The translations under genes were made by a program, and so were the position numbers. From NCBI GenBank assembly GCA_028710385.1, contig JAQTUC010000102.1:1-5295 (forward strand): DNA of 5,295 nucleotides. Direction: 5' to 3'. This document shows, piece after piece, positions 1 to 5,040 of the stretch (position 1 is its first letter; each line of letters begins with the position of its first letter). A model generated the notes under the pieces. The model saw only the letters and a list, made by a program, of their open reading frames with translations, was not told where the DNA came from and made no database searches. The stretch is from Candidatus Omnitrophota bacterium. GTDB lineage: Bacteria > Omnitrophota > Gorgyraeia > Duberdicusellales > 4484-171.

Positions 1-184
1 TGCTTATGCCTGCGACGGCAAAGCTTTTCCCGCTTAAGGAGCCTTTGTATTTAGCAATGCTGCATATTGCAATAACGCCCATAACCGCTGCCGCCAAACC
101 GGAAATTAAAGGCAAGCCAAACAATGCAATTGAAACAATAAAACTTGTTATCGCTAATACGGAAATTCTCGGTTTTTCGTTCAT
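1..184 (-). CDS. DUF4190-like small membrane protein (partial, N-terminus only)
   Basis: The reverse strand opens with ATG at 184 and stays open for 61 codons to the window edge, so the C-terminus is missing. The protein begins MNEKPRISVLAITSFIVSIA. It has a hydrophobic stretch from about residue 8 to 44 that fits two closely spaced membrane helices with a Gly/Pro-rich turn (FGLPLISG, residues 22-29). A short polar loop (KYKGSLSGKS) and the motif FAVAGIS follow. The order 'LAI.S...', hydrophobic hairpin, basic loop, 'G.S.AVAGI' is the usual layout of DUF4190 proteins, whose function is unknown. A purine-rich GGGG tract about 5 nt before the ATG serves as a modest ribosome site. The gene lies just beyond the terminator of the TPR gene and so probably has its own promoter. 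The family call comes from pattern recognition only. Confidence 0.72.
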   Translation of the reverse strand, partial: MNEKPRISVLAITSFIVSIALFGLPLISGLAAAVMGVIAICSIAKYKGSLSGKSFAVAGIS

Positions 185-220
185 TTTTCCCCTTTTTTTT
201 ACTTAAACCAAAACGCCAAC

Positions 221-250
221 ATTATATTATCACAAGGCATGCAAAAGTAA
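221..250 (-). promoter_or_regulatory. possible promoter of the DUF4190-like gene
   Basis: On the minus strand there is a perfect TATAAT (221-226) about 37 nt before the ATG at 184, and it lies downstream of the preceding terminator. The matching -35 region (about 245-250, TTACTT) is poor. A GATAAT preceded by TGT overlaps it and could act as an extended -10. Position and the -10 are the only support. Confidence 0.35.
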
Positions 251-256
251 CAGCCG

Positions 257-287
257 AATAAAAAACCCGCTTTAACAAGCGGGTTTT
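257..287 (-). terminator. rho-independent terminator of the TPR gene
   Basis: Nine-base perfect arms AAAACCCGC (262-270) and GCGGGTTTT (279-287) enclose an 8-nt loop. Read on the minus strand, the stem runs into TTTTTTATT. It begins 37 nt after the TPR stop codon, the expected place. The A-rich upstream arm gives some terminator character on the plus strand too, but no plus-strand gene is seen here. Confidence 0.88.
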
Positions 288-323
288 CCAACAGGCGCAA
301 TTATCTGCGGCAAGCTAAAATAC

Positions 324-1112
324 TTAATTGCGCTCTGCAGGAATGGTTTTTAGGTTTTGTTCCGCAAAATATACGCCCTCTCTGTCGCCGTGTTGCTCAG
401 AAAGTTGTTTTGATTTTTCAAGATTTTCCTTAGCTTGGGCATATTTTCCTAAGTAAATATAAACGACCCCTAAATTTCCGTATGGCGCGCTGGCGCTGGG
501 ATTTTTCTGGATTGCTTTTAAATACCATTGTTCTGCCTCTTGGTAGTTTTTGAGGAGTTCAAAATATACATTGCCGAGGTTATAGCAAATCTGATAATCT
601 TCAGGGTCCAGAGAAAGGGCTTTTTCCAAAGATTTTATTGCTTCCTGCGGTTTGCCTGTCTTTTTATAAGAAATCCCCAGATTTATATACGCAACAGATT
701 CAGTCGGTATCATTTCTATAGCCTTTTCAAATTGTTTGATTGCGGAAGAATAATCTCCGGAATTAATATATTTTAATCCTTCTTCATTGCAAATGCGGTA
801 TGCCTCATACAAAGGCCCGGGACGCGCCCCCTTGTCATAAATATAATTGTTTTTGCTTTTAATAAGAGGCCCCTGCGAAGCGCCGGAAGAGGTGCTGTAA
901 GAGTTTATTTTCTCGCTGTCTATGGTTTGAATTTCGTCAAGATAATATGTTATTGGTATACCGCTGATATCAACTTTTACGCTTTTCTCTGTTTTTTCAA
1001 GAATCTTTCCTTCTATGGTTTTCCCTGATTTAAGAACAATGGTTTCTGCAAATGCCGATAAAAAACTAAATGAAAATAGTAATGATAAAATAGCGGCCGA
1101 TTTATTCCTCAC
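324..1112 (-). CDS. secreted TPR-repeat protein
   Basis: A 262-residue protein. Residues 1-22 form a classical signal peptide: MRNK, then a hydrophobic core, then SAFA before ETIV. The mature protein is therefore exported to the periplasm or outer envelope; no lipobox cysteine is seen. Residues 23-65 (ETIVLKSGKTIEGKILEK onward) look like a small beta domain of the 'LKxGxxIxGxI' type. Residues 66-104 are a Ser/Gly/Pro-containing linker. From about 105 there are four TPR units: 105-138, 139-172, 173-207 (one residue longer) and 208-241. They show the usual W/Y-LG-Y-A-P pattern, for example AYINLGISYKKTGKPQEAI. TPRs are protein-binding scaffolds; the partner is unknown. The start is GTG, supported by AAGGA 9 nt upstream and by the signal peptide beginning exactly there. 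The gene lies 124 nt after acr3 with no clear terminator between them, so some read-through from the ars operon is possible, but nothing links it to arsenic. Confidence 0.9.
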   Translation of the reverse strand: MRNKSAAILSLLFSFSFLSAFAETIVLKSGKTIEGKILEKTEKSVKVDISGIPITYYLDEIQTIDSEKINSYSTSSGASQGPLIKSKNNYIYDKGARPGPLYEAYRICNEEGLKYINSGDYSSAIKQFEKAIEMIPTESVAYINLGISYKKTGKPQEAIKSLEKALSLDPEDYQICYNLGNVYFELLKNYQEAEQWYLKAIQKNPSASAPYGNLGVVYIYLGKYAQAKENLEKSKQLSEQHGDREGVYFAEQNLKTIPAERN

Positions 1113-1121
1113 CTAAAATCT

Positions 1122-1126
1122 TCCTT
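1122..1126 (-). promoter_or_regulatory. Shine-Dalgarno that fixes the GTG start of the TPR gene
   Basis: The minus strand reads AAAGGAAG around these positions, 9 nt before a GTG. No ATG lies at a comparable distance, and the signal peptide begins at this GTG, so the non-ATG start is well supported. Confidence 0.7.
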
Positions 1127-1178
1127 TGTCTTGGGAGTTATTATTTGAAACTATCCAAACTTTAACTGGCGCTATCAA

Positions 1179-1184
1179 ATTATA
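1179..1184 (-). promoter_or_regulatory. possible -10 box for the TPR gene
   Basis: A perfect TATAAT on the minus strand lies in the acr3-TPR gap, 66 nt before the GTG. No convincing -35 box sits 16-18 nt upstream (the sequence there is near GCGCAT). In such an AT-rich gap this could be chance. Confidence 0.3.
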
Positions 1185-1236
1185 CTGCTTATTTATTATT
1201 CTATGCGCTAAATTAGGAAATCAAGAATAAATTTTT

Positions 1237-2280
1237 TCATAGAAAATATTTTCTTTTAAAATAGTAGGCTACATTAACCAAGCTGATTAATACCGGCACC
1301 TCAACCAGCGGCCCGATTACTGCGGCAAAAGCTGCGCCCGAGTTAATGCCGAAAACCGCAACGGCAACCGCTATTGCCAGTTCAAAATTATTGCTTGCTG
1401 CGGTAAATGACAATGTGGCTGTTTTTGCGTATCCGGCATTAAATCTTTTACCCATGTAAAAAGAGACTAGAAACATTACTATGAAATAAATCAAAAGCGG
1501 TATAGCTATGCGCACTACGTCTAAGGGGATTTTTACGATATACTCCCCTTTAAGGGAAAACATTACCGTAATGGTAAACAGCAAGGCAATTAAAGTAAGC
1601 GGGCTTATCGTTGGGATAAATTTGTTGTGATACCATTCTTTGTTTTTTAATTTAATAAGTGAAAATCTGGTAATAATTCCGGCTAGAAAAGGTATGCCCA
1701 AATAAATAAAAACGCTCTTAGCTATCTGCCCCATAGTAACATTAACCGCCACTCCTTTTAGTCCAAACCAGCGCGGCAGAATAGTAATAAATATCCAGGC
1801 GTAAACCGAATAGAACAATACCTGGAAAATAGAGTTAAAGGCAACAAGGCCGGCGCAATATTCTGTATCTCCGCTGGCTAACTCATTCCAGACTATGACC
1901 ATAGCAATGCAGCGCGCTAGGCCAATCATAATTAGGCCAACCATATATTCGGGATATCCGCGCAAAAAAGTTATCGCGAGGATAAACATTAGAACCGGCC
2001 CGATTATCCAGTTTTGAACTAAAGATAGCCCCAGGACTTTAAAATCGCGGAATACATCTCCTAATTCTTCATATTTTACTTTTGCAAGCGGCGGATACAT
2101 CATAAGTATAAGGCCTATTGCAATAGGGATATTAGTTGTTCCGACCTGGAATCTATTCCAGAAAGCAGCAACGCCCGGAGAAAAAAATCCGGCGCAAACG
2201 CCAATAGCCATGGCAAGAAAAATCCACAAAGTTAAAAATCTGTCCAGGAAGGATAATTTTTTTGTAATGCTTCCGGCCAT
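1237..2280 (-). CDS. acr3: ACR3-family arsenite efflux permease
   Basis: A 347-residue polytopic inner-membrane protein with about ten hydrophobic helices, the usual ACR3 length. ACR3 (BART superfamily) exports As(III) as arsenite using the proton motive force. The signature GLARCIAMVIVWNELASGD (119-137) carries the conserved Cys124. FTAASNNFELAIAVAVAVFG (292-311) carries Glu300, and GPLVEVPVLISLV (323-335) carries Glu327. Cys124 and Glu300 keep the same spacing as the essential Cys129 and Glu305 that I recall for the Alkaliphilus metalliredigens enzyme, which supports a functional pump. The ATG overlaps the arsM stop by one base (TAATG) and has AGGAGG 4 nt upstream, so translation is likely coupled to arsM. 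It is the last gene of the ars operon and no clear terminator follows it. It is not the unrelated ArsB family, so acr3 is the better symbol. Confidence 0.96.
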   Translation of the reverse strand: MAGSITKKLSFLDRFLTLWIFLAMAIGVCAGFFSPGVAAFWNRFQVGTTNIPIAIGLILMMYPPLAKVKYEELGDVFRDFKVLGLSLVQNWIIGPVLMFILAITFLRGYPEYMVGLIMIGLARCIAMVIVWNELASGDTEYCAGLVAFNSIFQVLFYSVYAWIFITILPRWFGLKGVAVNVTMGQIAKSVFIYLGIPFLAGIITRFSLIKLKNKEWYHNKFIPTISPLTLIALLFTITVMFSLKGEYIVKIPLDVVRIAIPLLIYFIVMFLVSFYMGKRFNAGYAKTATLSFTAASNNFELAIAVAVAVFGINSGAAFAAVIGPLVEVPVLISLVNVAYYFKRKYFL

Positions 2281-3107
2281 TACGCCTCCTTAATTGCGCT
2301 GACTTTAATACTTACAACCGAATGTTCTATGTTTTTTAAATCATCCTGGCTGACAATAGGGTTATTTTTAACAACTTTAGCGGTTGCGTCATTCGCCATT
2401 GCCTCAACCGGATAAAATGTTTCACCGACAATGTCAACTTTTTCAAAACCGGCTTCTTTTATAAATTGAAGGTAATCTTTCTTGAAAGTCGCTCCGGCAA
2501 GGCACCCGACATAAGCCTCAACAGAATCCCTGATTGCTTTTGGTAATTCTTTTACTAAAACTAAATCCGAAACCATTAATCTGCCGCCCGGCTTAAGCAC
2601 CCTGAAGGCTTCTTCAAATACGCTTTTTTTATCCGGAGAAAGGTTGATGACGCAGTTGGAGATAATGGCATCTATGGAGCCATTTTCAACCGGCAATTTC
2701 TCTATTTCTCCTAACCGAAATTCCACGTTTTTATAATTCCCTTTTGCGGCGTTGCTCCTGGCTTTCTCAACCATTTCTTTTGTCATATCAACGCCAAGCA
2801 CTCTTCCGGTTTCTCCTACTTTCTGCGCCGCAAGGAATGCGTCAAATCCTGCGCCGCTTCCAAGGTCAAGAACAACCTCGCCTTTTTTTAAAGAAGCTAA
2901 TGCTACTGGGTTGCCGCAGCCAAGCCCCAGGTTTGCGCCGTCAGGAACAGCGTTAATATCTTTTGCGCTGTAACCGATGCTTTTACTTATATCTTTGGCT
3001 TGATTTTTGCTGCCGCAGCAGGAACCAGCAGAGCAACATGAACCGCCTTGTTTAGCAATTTTTGCGTAACCATCGCGGACGGTTTTTTTAACATCTTTGT
3101 TTTCCAT
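2280..3107 (-). CDS. arsM: As(III) S-adenosylmethionine methyltransferase ArsM
   Basis: A 275-residue cytosolic class I SAM methyltransferase. ArsM enzymes transfer methyl groups from SAM to trivalent arsenic, giving methyl-, dimethyl- and volatile trimethylarsenicals. SAM motif I is VLDLGSGAGFDAFLAA (79-94), followed by GVDMT (105-109) and the loop ISNCVINLSPDK (149-160). The arsenic-site cysteines are in place: Cys64 in NLGLGCGNP, Cys152 in SNCVINL and Cys202 in YVGCLAGA. These correspond to Cys72, Cys174 and Cys224 of the Cyanidioschyzon enzyme as I remember it. Two Cys pairs near the N-terminus (GGSCCSAGSCCGSK, 21-34) may supply the fourth thiol. The start is ATG with GGAGG 4 nt upstream, inside the end of the upstream regulator gene (20-bp overlap). 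The stop overlaps acr3. Without arsC in view, the operon appears built for As(III), as in reducing habitats. Confidence 0.95.
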   Translation of the reverse strand: MENKDVKKTVRDGYAKIAKQGGSCCSAGSCCGSKNQAKDISKSIGYSAKDINAVPDGANLGLGCGNPVALASLKKGEVVLDLGSGAGFDAFLAAQKVGETGRVLGVDMTKEMVEKARSNAAKGNYKNVEFRLGEIEKLPVENGSIDAIISNCVINLSPDKKSVFEEAFRVLKPGGRLMVSDLVLVKELPKAIRDSVEAYVGCLAGATFKKDYLQFIKEAGFEKVDIVGETFYPVEAMANDATAKVVKNNPIVSQDDLKNIEHSVVSIKVSAIKEA

Positions 3108-3414
3108 TGTTCCTCCGTTTTTTTATAACCACCTTGCAGCAACCGCCTTCAATTTTAATGGCTTTAATATTAACCAGCGCGTCGGCAATTTTTTTCTGCG
3201 CTGACGCTATGATTCGGGAAAATGTCGGCCTGGACACTTTCATTAGTTTAGCGGCATTCTCTTGCTTCATTCCTTCAAGGCAAGCTAGCCGTAAAGCTTC
3301 AAACTCATCAATAGTAACGCACACGCCGCTAATTTTACGCGGCGGTTTGCACTTAGGCCTGAAGCACCGCTCGCCCGGCATGCATTTAACCCATCTTGTT
3401 TTTTTAGGCCTCAT
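3088..3414 (-). CDS. UPF0251/DUF134 family DNA-binding protein, cysteine-rich; candidate ars regulator
   Basis: A 108-residue protein that matches the UPF0251 (DUF134) pattern: RPKK at the start, then VTIDEFEALRLACLEGMKQE (33-52), a sigma-70-region-4-like helix-turn-helix at about 49-72 (AAKLMKVSRPTFSRIIASAQ), KKIADALVN (74-82) and IEGG (88-91). The family is predicted to bind DNA, but its ligands are largely unknown. This member has eight cysteines, at 11, 17, 22, 32, 45, 92, 93 and 108. Cys92-Cys93 directly follow the conserved EGG, where I recall other members having residues such as N/Y. Such thiols could bind As(III); this is inference. It is the first gene of the ars operon, with AAGGAG 5 nt before the ATG, and overlaps arsM by 20 bp. 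It sits behind a promoter with a perfect palindrome, so autoregulation is plausible. It is not an ArsR-type winged helix protein. Confidence 0.88.
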   Translation of the reverse strand: MRPKKTRWVKCMPGERCFRPKCKPPRKISGVCVTIDEFEALRLACLEGMKQENAAKLMKVSRPTFSRIIASAQKKIADALVNIKAIKIEGGCCKVVIKKRRNNGKQRC

Positions 3415-3428
3415 ATTATCTCCTTATA

Positions 3429-3450
3429 GTTATGAACATATGTTCATAAC
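3429..3450. promoter_or_regulatory. 22-bp perfect palindrome, probable ars operator
   Basis: The half-site GTTATGAACAT is followed directly by its exact reverse complement ATGTTCATAAC with no mismatch. The core is TGAACA-TA-TGTTCA, the 6-2-6 form known for ArsR/SmtB-family operators. On the minus strand the palindrome begins at the base after the -10 box and would cover the transcription start, a classic repressor position. The bound protein could be the UPF0251 protein encoded just downstream or an ArsR encoded elsewhere. Confidence 0.85.
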
Positions 3451-3478
3451 ATTCTACAGATAAACTGCGGCTTGTCAA
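3451..3478 (-). promoter_or_regulatory. ars operon promoter
   Basis: On the minus strand a perfect TTGACA (3473-3478) is followed, after 16 bp, by TAGAAT (3451-3456), a 5/6 match to the -10 consensus. The likely start of transcription is near 3444, inside the palindrome, giving a leader of about 30 nt with a good Shine-Dalgarno (AAGGAG, 3420-3425). It looks like a strong sigma-70 promoter held down by a repressor. Confidence 0.85.
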
Positions 3479-3491
3479 TAAAAATCCCCGG

Positions 3492-3523
3492 AAAATAAAA
3501 AACCGCCCGAAGGGCGGATTTTT
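3492..3523 (-). terminator. rho-independent terminator of the methyltransferase gene
   Basis: The six-base GC arms CCGCCC (3503-3508) and GGGCGG (3512-3517) enclose a 3-nt loop. On the minus strand the stem is followed by TTTTTTATTTT. It lies about 85 nt after the methyltransferase stop and separates that gene from the ars promoter. A/T runs on both sides may let it work in both directions. Confidence 0.85.
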
Positions 3524-3602
3524 TCTGAAAACTGGAACGAGAGGATTTGTTTGGTTTCTTGTTAAGTGATTTTACGATTTCCCCAAAGCTATCTTAGCGT
3601 AT

Positions 3603-4433
3603 TCACCATAACCATTTTGTGCCTAACCTTTGCATGGTGAATCTTTGTTCTGCCTTTTCTTCTTTTTCAACAACAGCGACCCACGGAAAAAATTGAATAG
3701 TTTTAACCCATTTTTGAAATTGAGTACCTTCTTTATCGGGCTCCGGCAACCCCCATTCGTTTAAGCCGTTGATCATGCCATATAAATACGCTACCAGTTT
3801 GCTGTGAGTATCTGCGATGTCTTCGCAAAGATAAACTCCTCCGGGAGAAAGATGAGGAAGCATTTCTTCCAGTGTAATTATCTGATCCTCTGCCAAATGG
3901 CTTCCATCATCAATTATGATGTCTATTTTTGCAACCTTTTCTTTAAATTGTTTCCAAAACTGCCTGTCGCCCTGATCGCCGATAAAAATTTTTGTATAAT
4001 CGTTTTCAAACAACTTGCATTTTTCTTCTATGTCTATGCCGTAAACGTGGCAGTTTGAGCCAAAATAGCTTCTCCACATTTCAAGGCTTCCGCCTGAATA
4101 AACTCCCACTTCAAGTATGTGCGTTTCGCGGCCTATAAATTTTTTAAAGCACCGGTGATAAATATCAAAATAGTGGATAGGTTTACAAATACCCTTTTCT
4201 CCTTTGTAATTATTGATATATGACTTTAATGGGTTTGTGGCTTCTAAACTTTCGCCTGCGTTAAGCAATGAAGGCGATATATTATCAGTATTAGACGTCA
4301 GCCAGTCTTTAGCGTACCGAAAACCCTGGATAGTGGTTATTAAGTGGGCTAATAATTTACGGCTTGCTTTCGGCTGTTTTGCAATAGCTTTTATAAGCCG
4401 GCTTAATGTTTTCAGTTTAGTAGAGCAAGACAT
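3603..4433 (-). CDS. class I SAM-dependent methyltransferase, sugar/natural-product O-methyltransferase-like
   Basis: A 276-residue predicted soluble protein. Residues 1-95 are a helical, basic N-terminal part without a recognised domain. The Rossmann methyltransferase core starts with HILEVGVYSGGSLEMW (105-120, SAM motif I) and continues with VYGIDIEEKCK (130-140, acidic ribose-binding residue), IFIGDQGDRQFW (149-160), IDIIIDDGSHLAEDQ (170-184) and LSPGGVYLCEDI (195-206). The DDGSH motif and the GVYSGGSLEMW form resemble MycE/TylF-type and cephalosporin-hydroxylase-like O-methyltransferases, where this motif helps bind a divalent metal. The substrate cannot be told; methylation of a surface sugar or secondary metabolite is only a possibility. 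It stands alone between two terminators. The ATG at 4433 has no visible Shine-Dalgarno (the upstream sequence is ATTATTTTATTGTA-like AT-rich DNA), and I see no better alternative start, so leader-poor or A/U-driven initiation is likely. Confidence 0.85.
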   Translation of the reverse strand: MSCSTKLKTLSRLIKAIAKQPKASRKLLAHLITTIQGFRYAKDWLTSNTDNISPSLLNAGESLEATNPLKSYINNYKGEKGICKPIHYFDIYHRCFKKFIGRETHILEVGVYSGGSLEMWRSYFGSNCHVYGIDIEEKCKLFENDYTKIFIGDQGDRQFWKQFKEKVAKIDIIIDDGSHLAEDQIITLEEMLPHLSPGGVYLCEDIADTHSKLVAYLYGMINGLNEWGLPEPDKEGTQFQKWVKTIQFFPWVAVVEKEEKAEQRFTMQRLGTKWLW

Positions 4434-4474
4434 AAAATAAGTATTTTATTATAATTATTTACCGTTTATATTAC

Positions 4475-4480
4475 ATTATA
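4475..4480 (-). promoter_or_regulatory. possible -10 box for the methyltransferase gene
   Basis: A perfect TATAAT on the minus strand lies 41 nt before the ATG at 4433, in a very AT-rich gap after the tRNA terminator. No good -35 box lies 16-18 bp upstream. A TTGCAT exists at 4503-4508, but the spacing of 22 bp is too long. Confidence 0.35.
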
Positions 4481-4512
4481 ATCTTCGGAAAATTCTAACC
4501 TTATGCAACATA

Positions 4513-4590
4513 TTACCACATAGCACTTAAAATTCTACATAAATAGCTGGCTGACTGTGCAGCACCGCAACAAACATAGGTATCCTCCAT
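4513..4590 (-). other. two tiny overlapping candidate ORFs in the tRNA-methyltransferase gap
   Basis: Two short reading frames share this stretch. The first has a near-ideal GGAGG (4584-4588) and then, after 6 nt, an ATG at 4577. It encodes 16 residues (MFVAVLHSQPAIYVEF) and stops at 4527. The second begins at an ATG at 4590 with no Shine-Dalgarno of its own and encodes 25 residues with three cysteines (it starts MEDTYVCCGAAQSA), stopping at 4513. Neither resembles a family I know. They lie directly after a terminator, so it is uncertain that they are transcribed. They may be a leader peptide, a gene remnant or chance. Confidence 0.18.
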
Positions 4591-4620
4591 TAATAAAAAA
4601 ACCGCCCGAAAGGGCGGTCT
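4591..4620 (-). terminator. rho-independent terminator of the tRNA cluster
   Basis: The seven-base arms ACCGCCC (4601-4607) and GGGCGGT (4612-4618) close a GAAA/TTTC loop. On the minus strand the stem is followed by TTTTTTATTAA. It starts about 14 nt after the 3' end of tRNA-Asp and ends the cluster. The stem sequence is nearly identical to the terminator near 3510. Confidence 0.88.
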
Positions 4621-4631
4621 TTTTATTAATA

Positions 4632-4707
4632 CGGGGACGAAGGGATTTGAACCCTCGGTCACATGCGTGACAGGCATGGGTCTTAAACCAGGCTAGACGA
4701 CGTCCCC
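4632..4707 (-). tRNA. tRNA-Asp (GTC)
   Basis: The 76-nt cloverleaf folds fully: acceptor GGGGACG/CGTCCCC, D arm GTCT/AGAC, anticodon stem CATGC/GCATG with loop CTGTCAC (anticodon GTC), 5-nt variable loop, and T arm GAGGG/CCCTT around TTCAAAT. The discriminator is G73, as expected for Asp. The 3' CCA is not encoded (GTAA follows), so a CCA-adding enzyme is needed. It is the last gene of the tRNA cluster. Confidence 0.96.
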
Positions 4708-4741
4708 GATAAATGACATTTTTTTGTAATGAGCAGCGTAT

Positions 4742-4769
4742 AGTTTAAGATATTTTTGGAAAAAGTCAA
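4742..4769 (-). promoter_or_regulatory. possible promoter of tRNA-Asp
   Basis: The minus strand has TTGACT (4764-4769, 5/6 to the -35 consensus), a 16-bp A/T-rich spacer and TAAACT (4742-4747, 4/6). This would place the start near 4735, about 28 nt before tRNA-Asp. It could let this tRNA be made apart from the upstream tRNAs, from which it is separated by 176 nt of hairpin-rich spacer. Confidence 0.42.
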
Positions 4770-4820
4770 TTTACTTTTCTCATTTAGCCGCTATCCGCTC
4801 TAAGCTAAACACTAAAACCA

Positions 4821-4861
4821 GTGGGTCCGCCAAAAGCTTTTTGCTTTTGGCGAGACCTCAC
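4821..4861. repeat. hairpin-forming inverted repeat in the Val-Asp tRNA spacer
   Basis: The ten-base perfect arms CGCCAAAAGC (4828-4837) and GCTTTTGGCG (4843-4852) surround a TTTTT loop. The pairing extends outward, with one-base bulges, through GGTC/GACC and GTG/CAC. It lacks a T-run on the minus strand, so it is not an ordinary terminator of tRNA-Val. It may act in RNA processing or be a mobile palindromic element. Confidence 0.72.
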
Positions 4862-4888
4862 CATTTTTTTGCTAGCGAAAAAATGGTG
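4859..4888. repeat. 30-bp near-perfect palindrome covering the CCA end of tRNA-Val
   Basis: CACCATTTTTT (4859-4869) pairs with AAAAAATGGTG (4878-4888) around a central GCTAGC that is itself palindromic; only the 4870/4877 pair is mismatched. The right end includes the last acceptor base, discriminator and CCA of tRNA-Val. The left end shares CAC with the neighbouring inverted repeat. Confidence 0.75.
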
Positions 4889-4961
4889 GGCACTACAGGA
4901 TTTGAACCTGTGATCCCTTCCATGTCAAGGAAGTGCTCTAGCCAGGCTGAGCCAAGTGCCC
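4884..4961 (-). tRNA. tRNA-Val (GAC), CCA encoded
   Basis: The cloverleaf is 75 nt plus CCA: acceptor GGGCACT/AGTGCCC, D arm GCTC/GAGC, anticodon stem CTTCC/GGAAG with loop TTGACAT (anticodon GAC), 5-nt variable loop, and T arm ACAGG/CCTGT around TTCAAAT. The discriminator is A73. Unlike the other complete tRNAs here, CCA is present in the DNA (4884-4886), but it lies inside a palindrome and may be there for that reason. Confidence 0.96.
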
Positions 4962-5005
4962 AATGAAAAAGAAAACTATATAAGGTTATTCCTTGTTTTT
5001 CATTG
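4961..5005. repeat. inverted repeat upstream of tRNA-Val
   Basis: CAATGAAAAA (4961-4970) and TTTTTCATTG (4996-5005) are perfect 10-bp arms. A small inner AAGG/CCTT stem (4982-4985, 4991-4994) lies between them. The left arm starts at the first base of tRNA-Val and the right arm meets the next inverted repeat. The interior contains TATAGT on the minus strand, which might be a weak -10 box, without a good -35. Confidence 0.6.
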
Positions 5006-5032
5006 GTACTGAGGCGACCTCGCCGAAGTACC
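5005..5032. repeat. 28-bp imperfect palindrome in the Leu-Val tRNA spacer
   Basis: GGTACT (5005-5010) pairs with AGTACC (5027-5032) and GGCGA (5013-5017) with TCGCC (5020-5024), all about one centre, with tandem G-A mismatches between the two stems. On the plus strand it is followed by TTTTT, but there is no plus-strand gene to terminate. Confidence 0.65.
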
Positions 5033-5040
5033 TTTTTAAG

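Noticed and set aside
6..206. Plus-strand 66-codon open frame at the left edge
   Set aside because: It is antisense to the DUF4190-like reading frame. The minus-strand product has the coherent membrane-hairpin pattern and the plus-strand product does not.
528..776. Plus-strand 82-codon frame inside the TPR gene
   Set aside because: It is fully antisense to clear TPR repeats and has no ribosome site or recognisable domain.
2744..2973. Two overlapping plus-strand frames inside arsM
   Set aside because: They are antisense to the conserved SAM-binding region of ArsM, so they are shadows of coding bias.
3107..3463. Plus-strand 118-codon frame opposite the UPF0251 gene and its operator
   Set aside because: It runs antisense through a conserved gene, the promoter and the palindrome, and has no supporting motif.
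3804..4440. Two plus-strand frames opposite the methyltransferase
   Set aside because: Both are antisense to the conserved methyltransferase reading frame and show no domain of their own.
5005..5037. Hairpin plus TTTTT on the plus strand as a terminator
   Set aside because: No plus-strand gene or RNA precedes it. The neighbouring hairpins suggest it is part of the palindrome-rich spacer instead.
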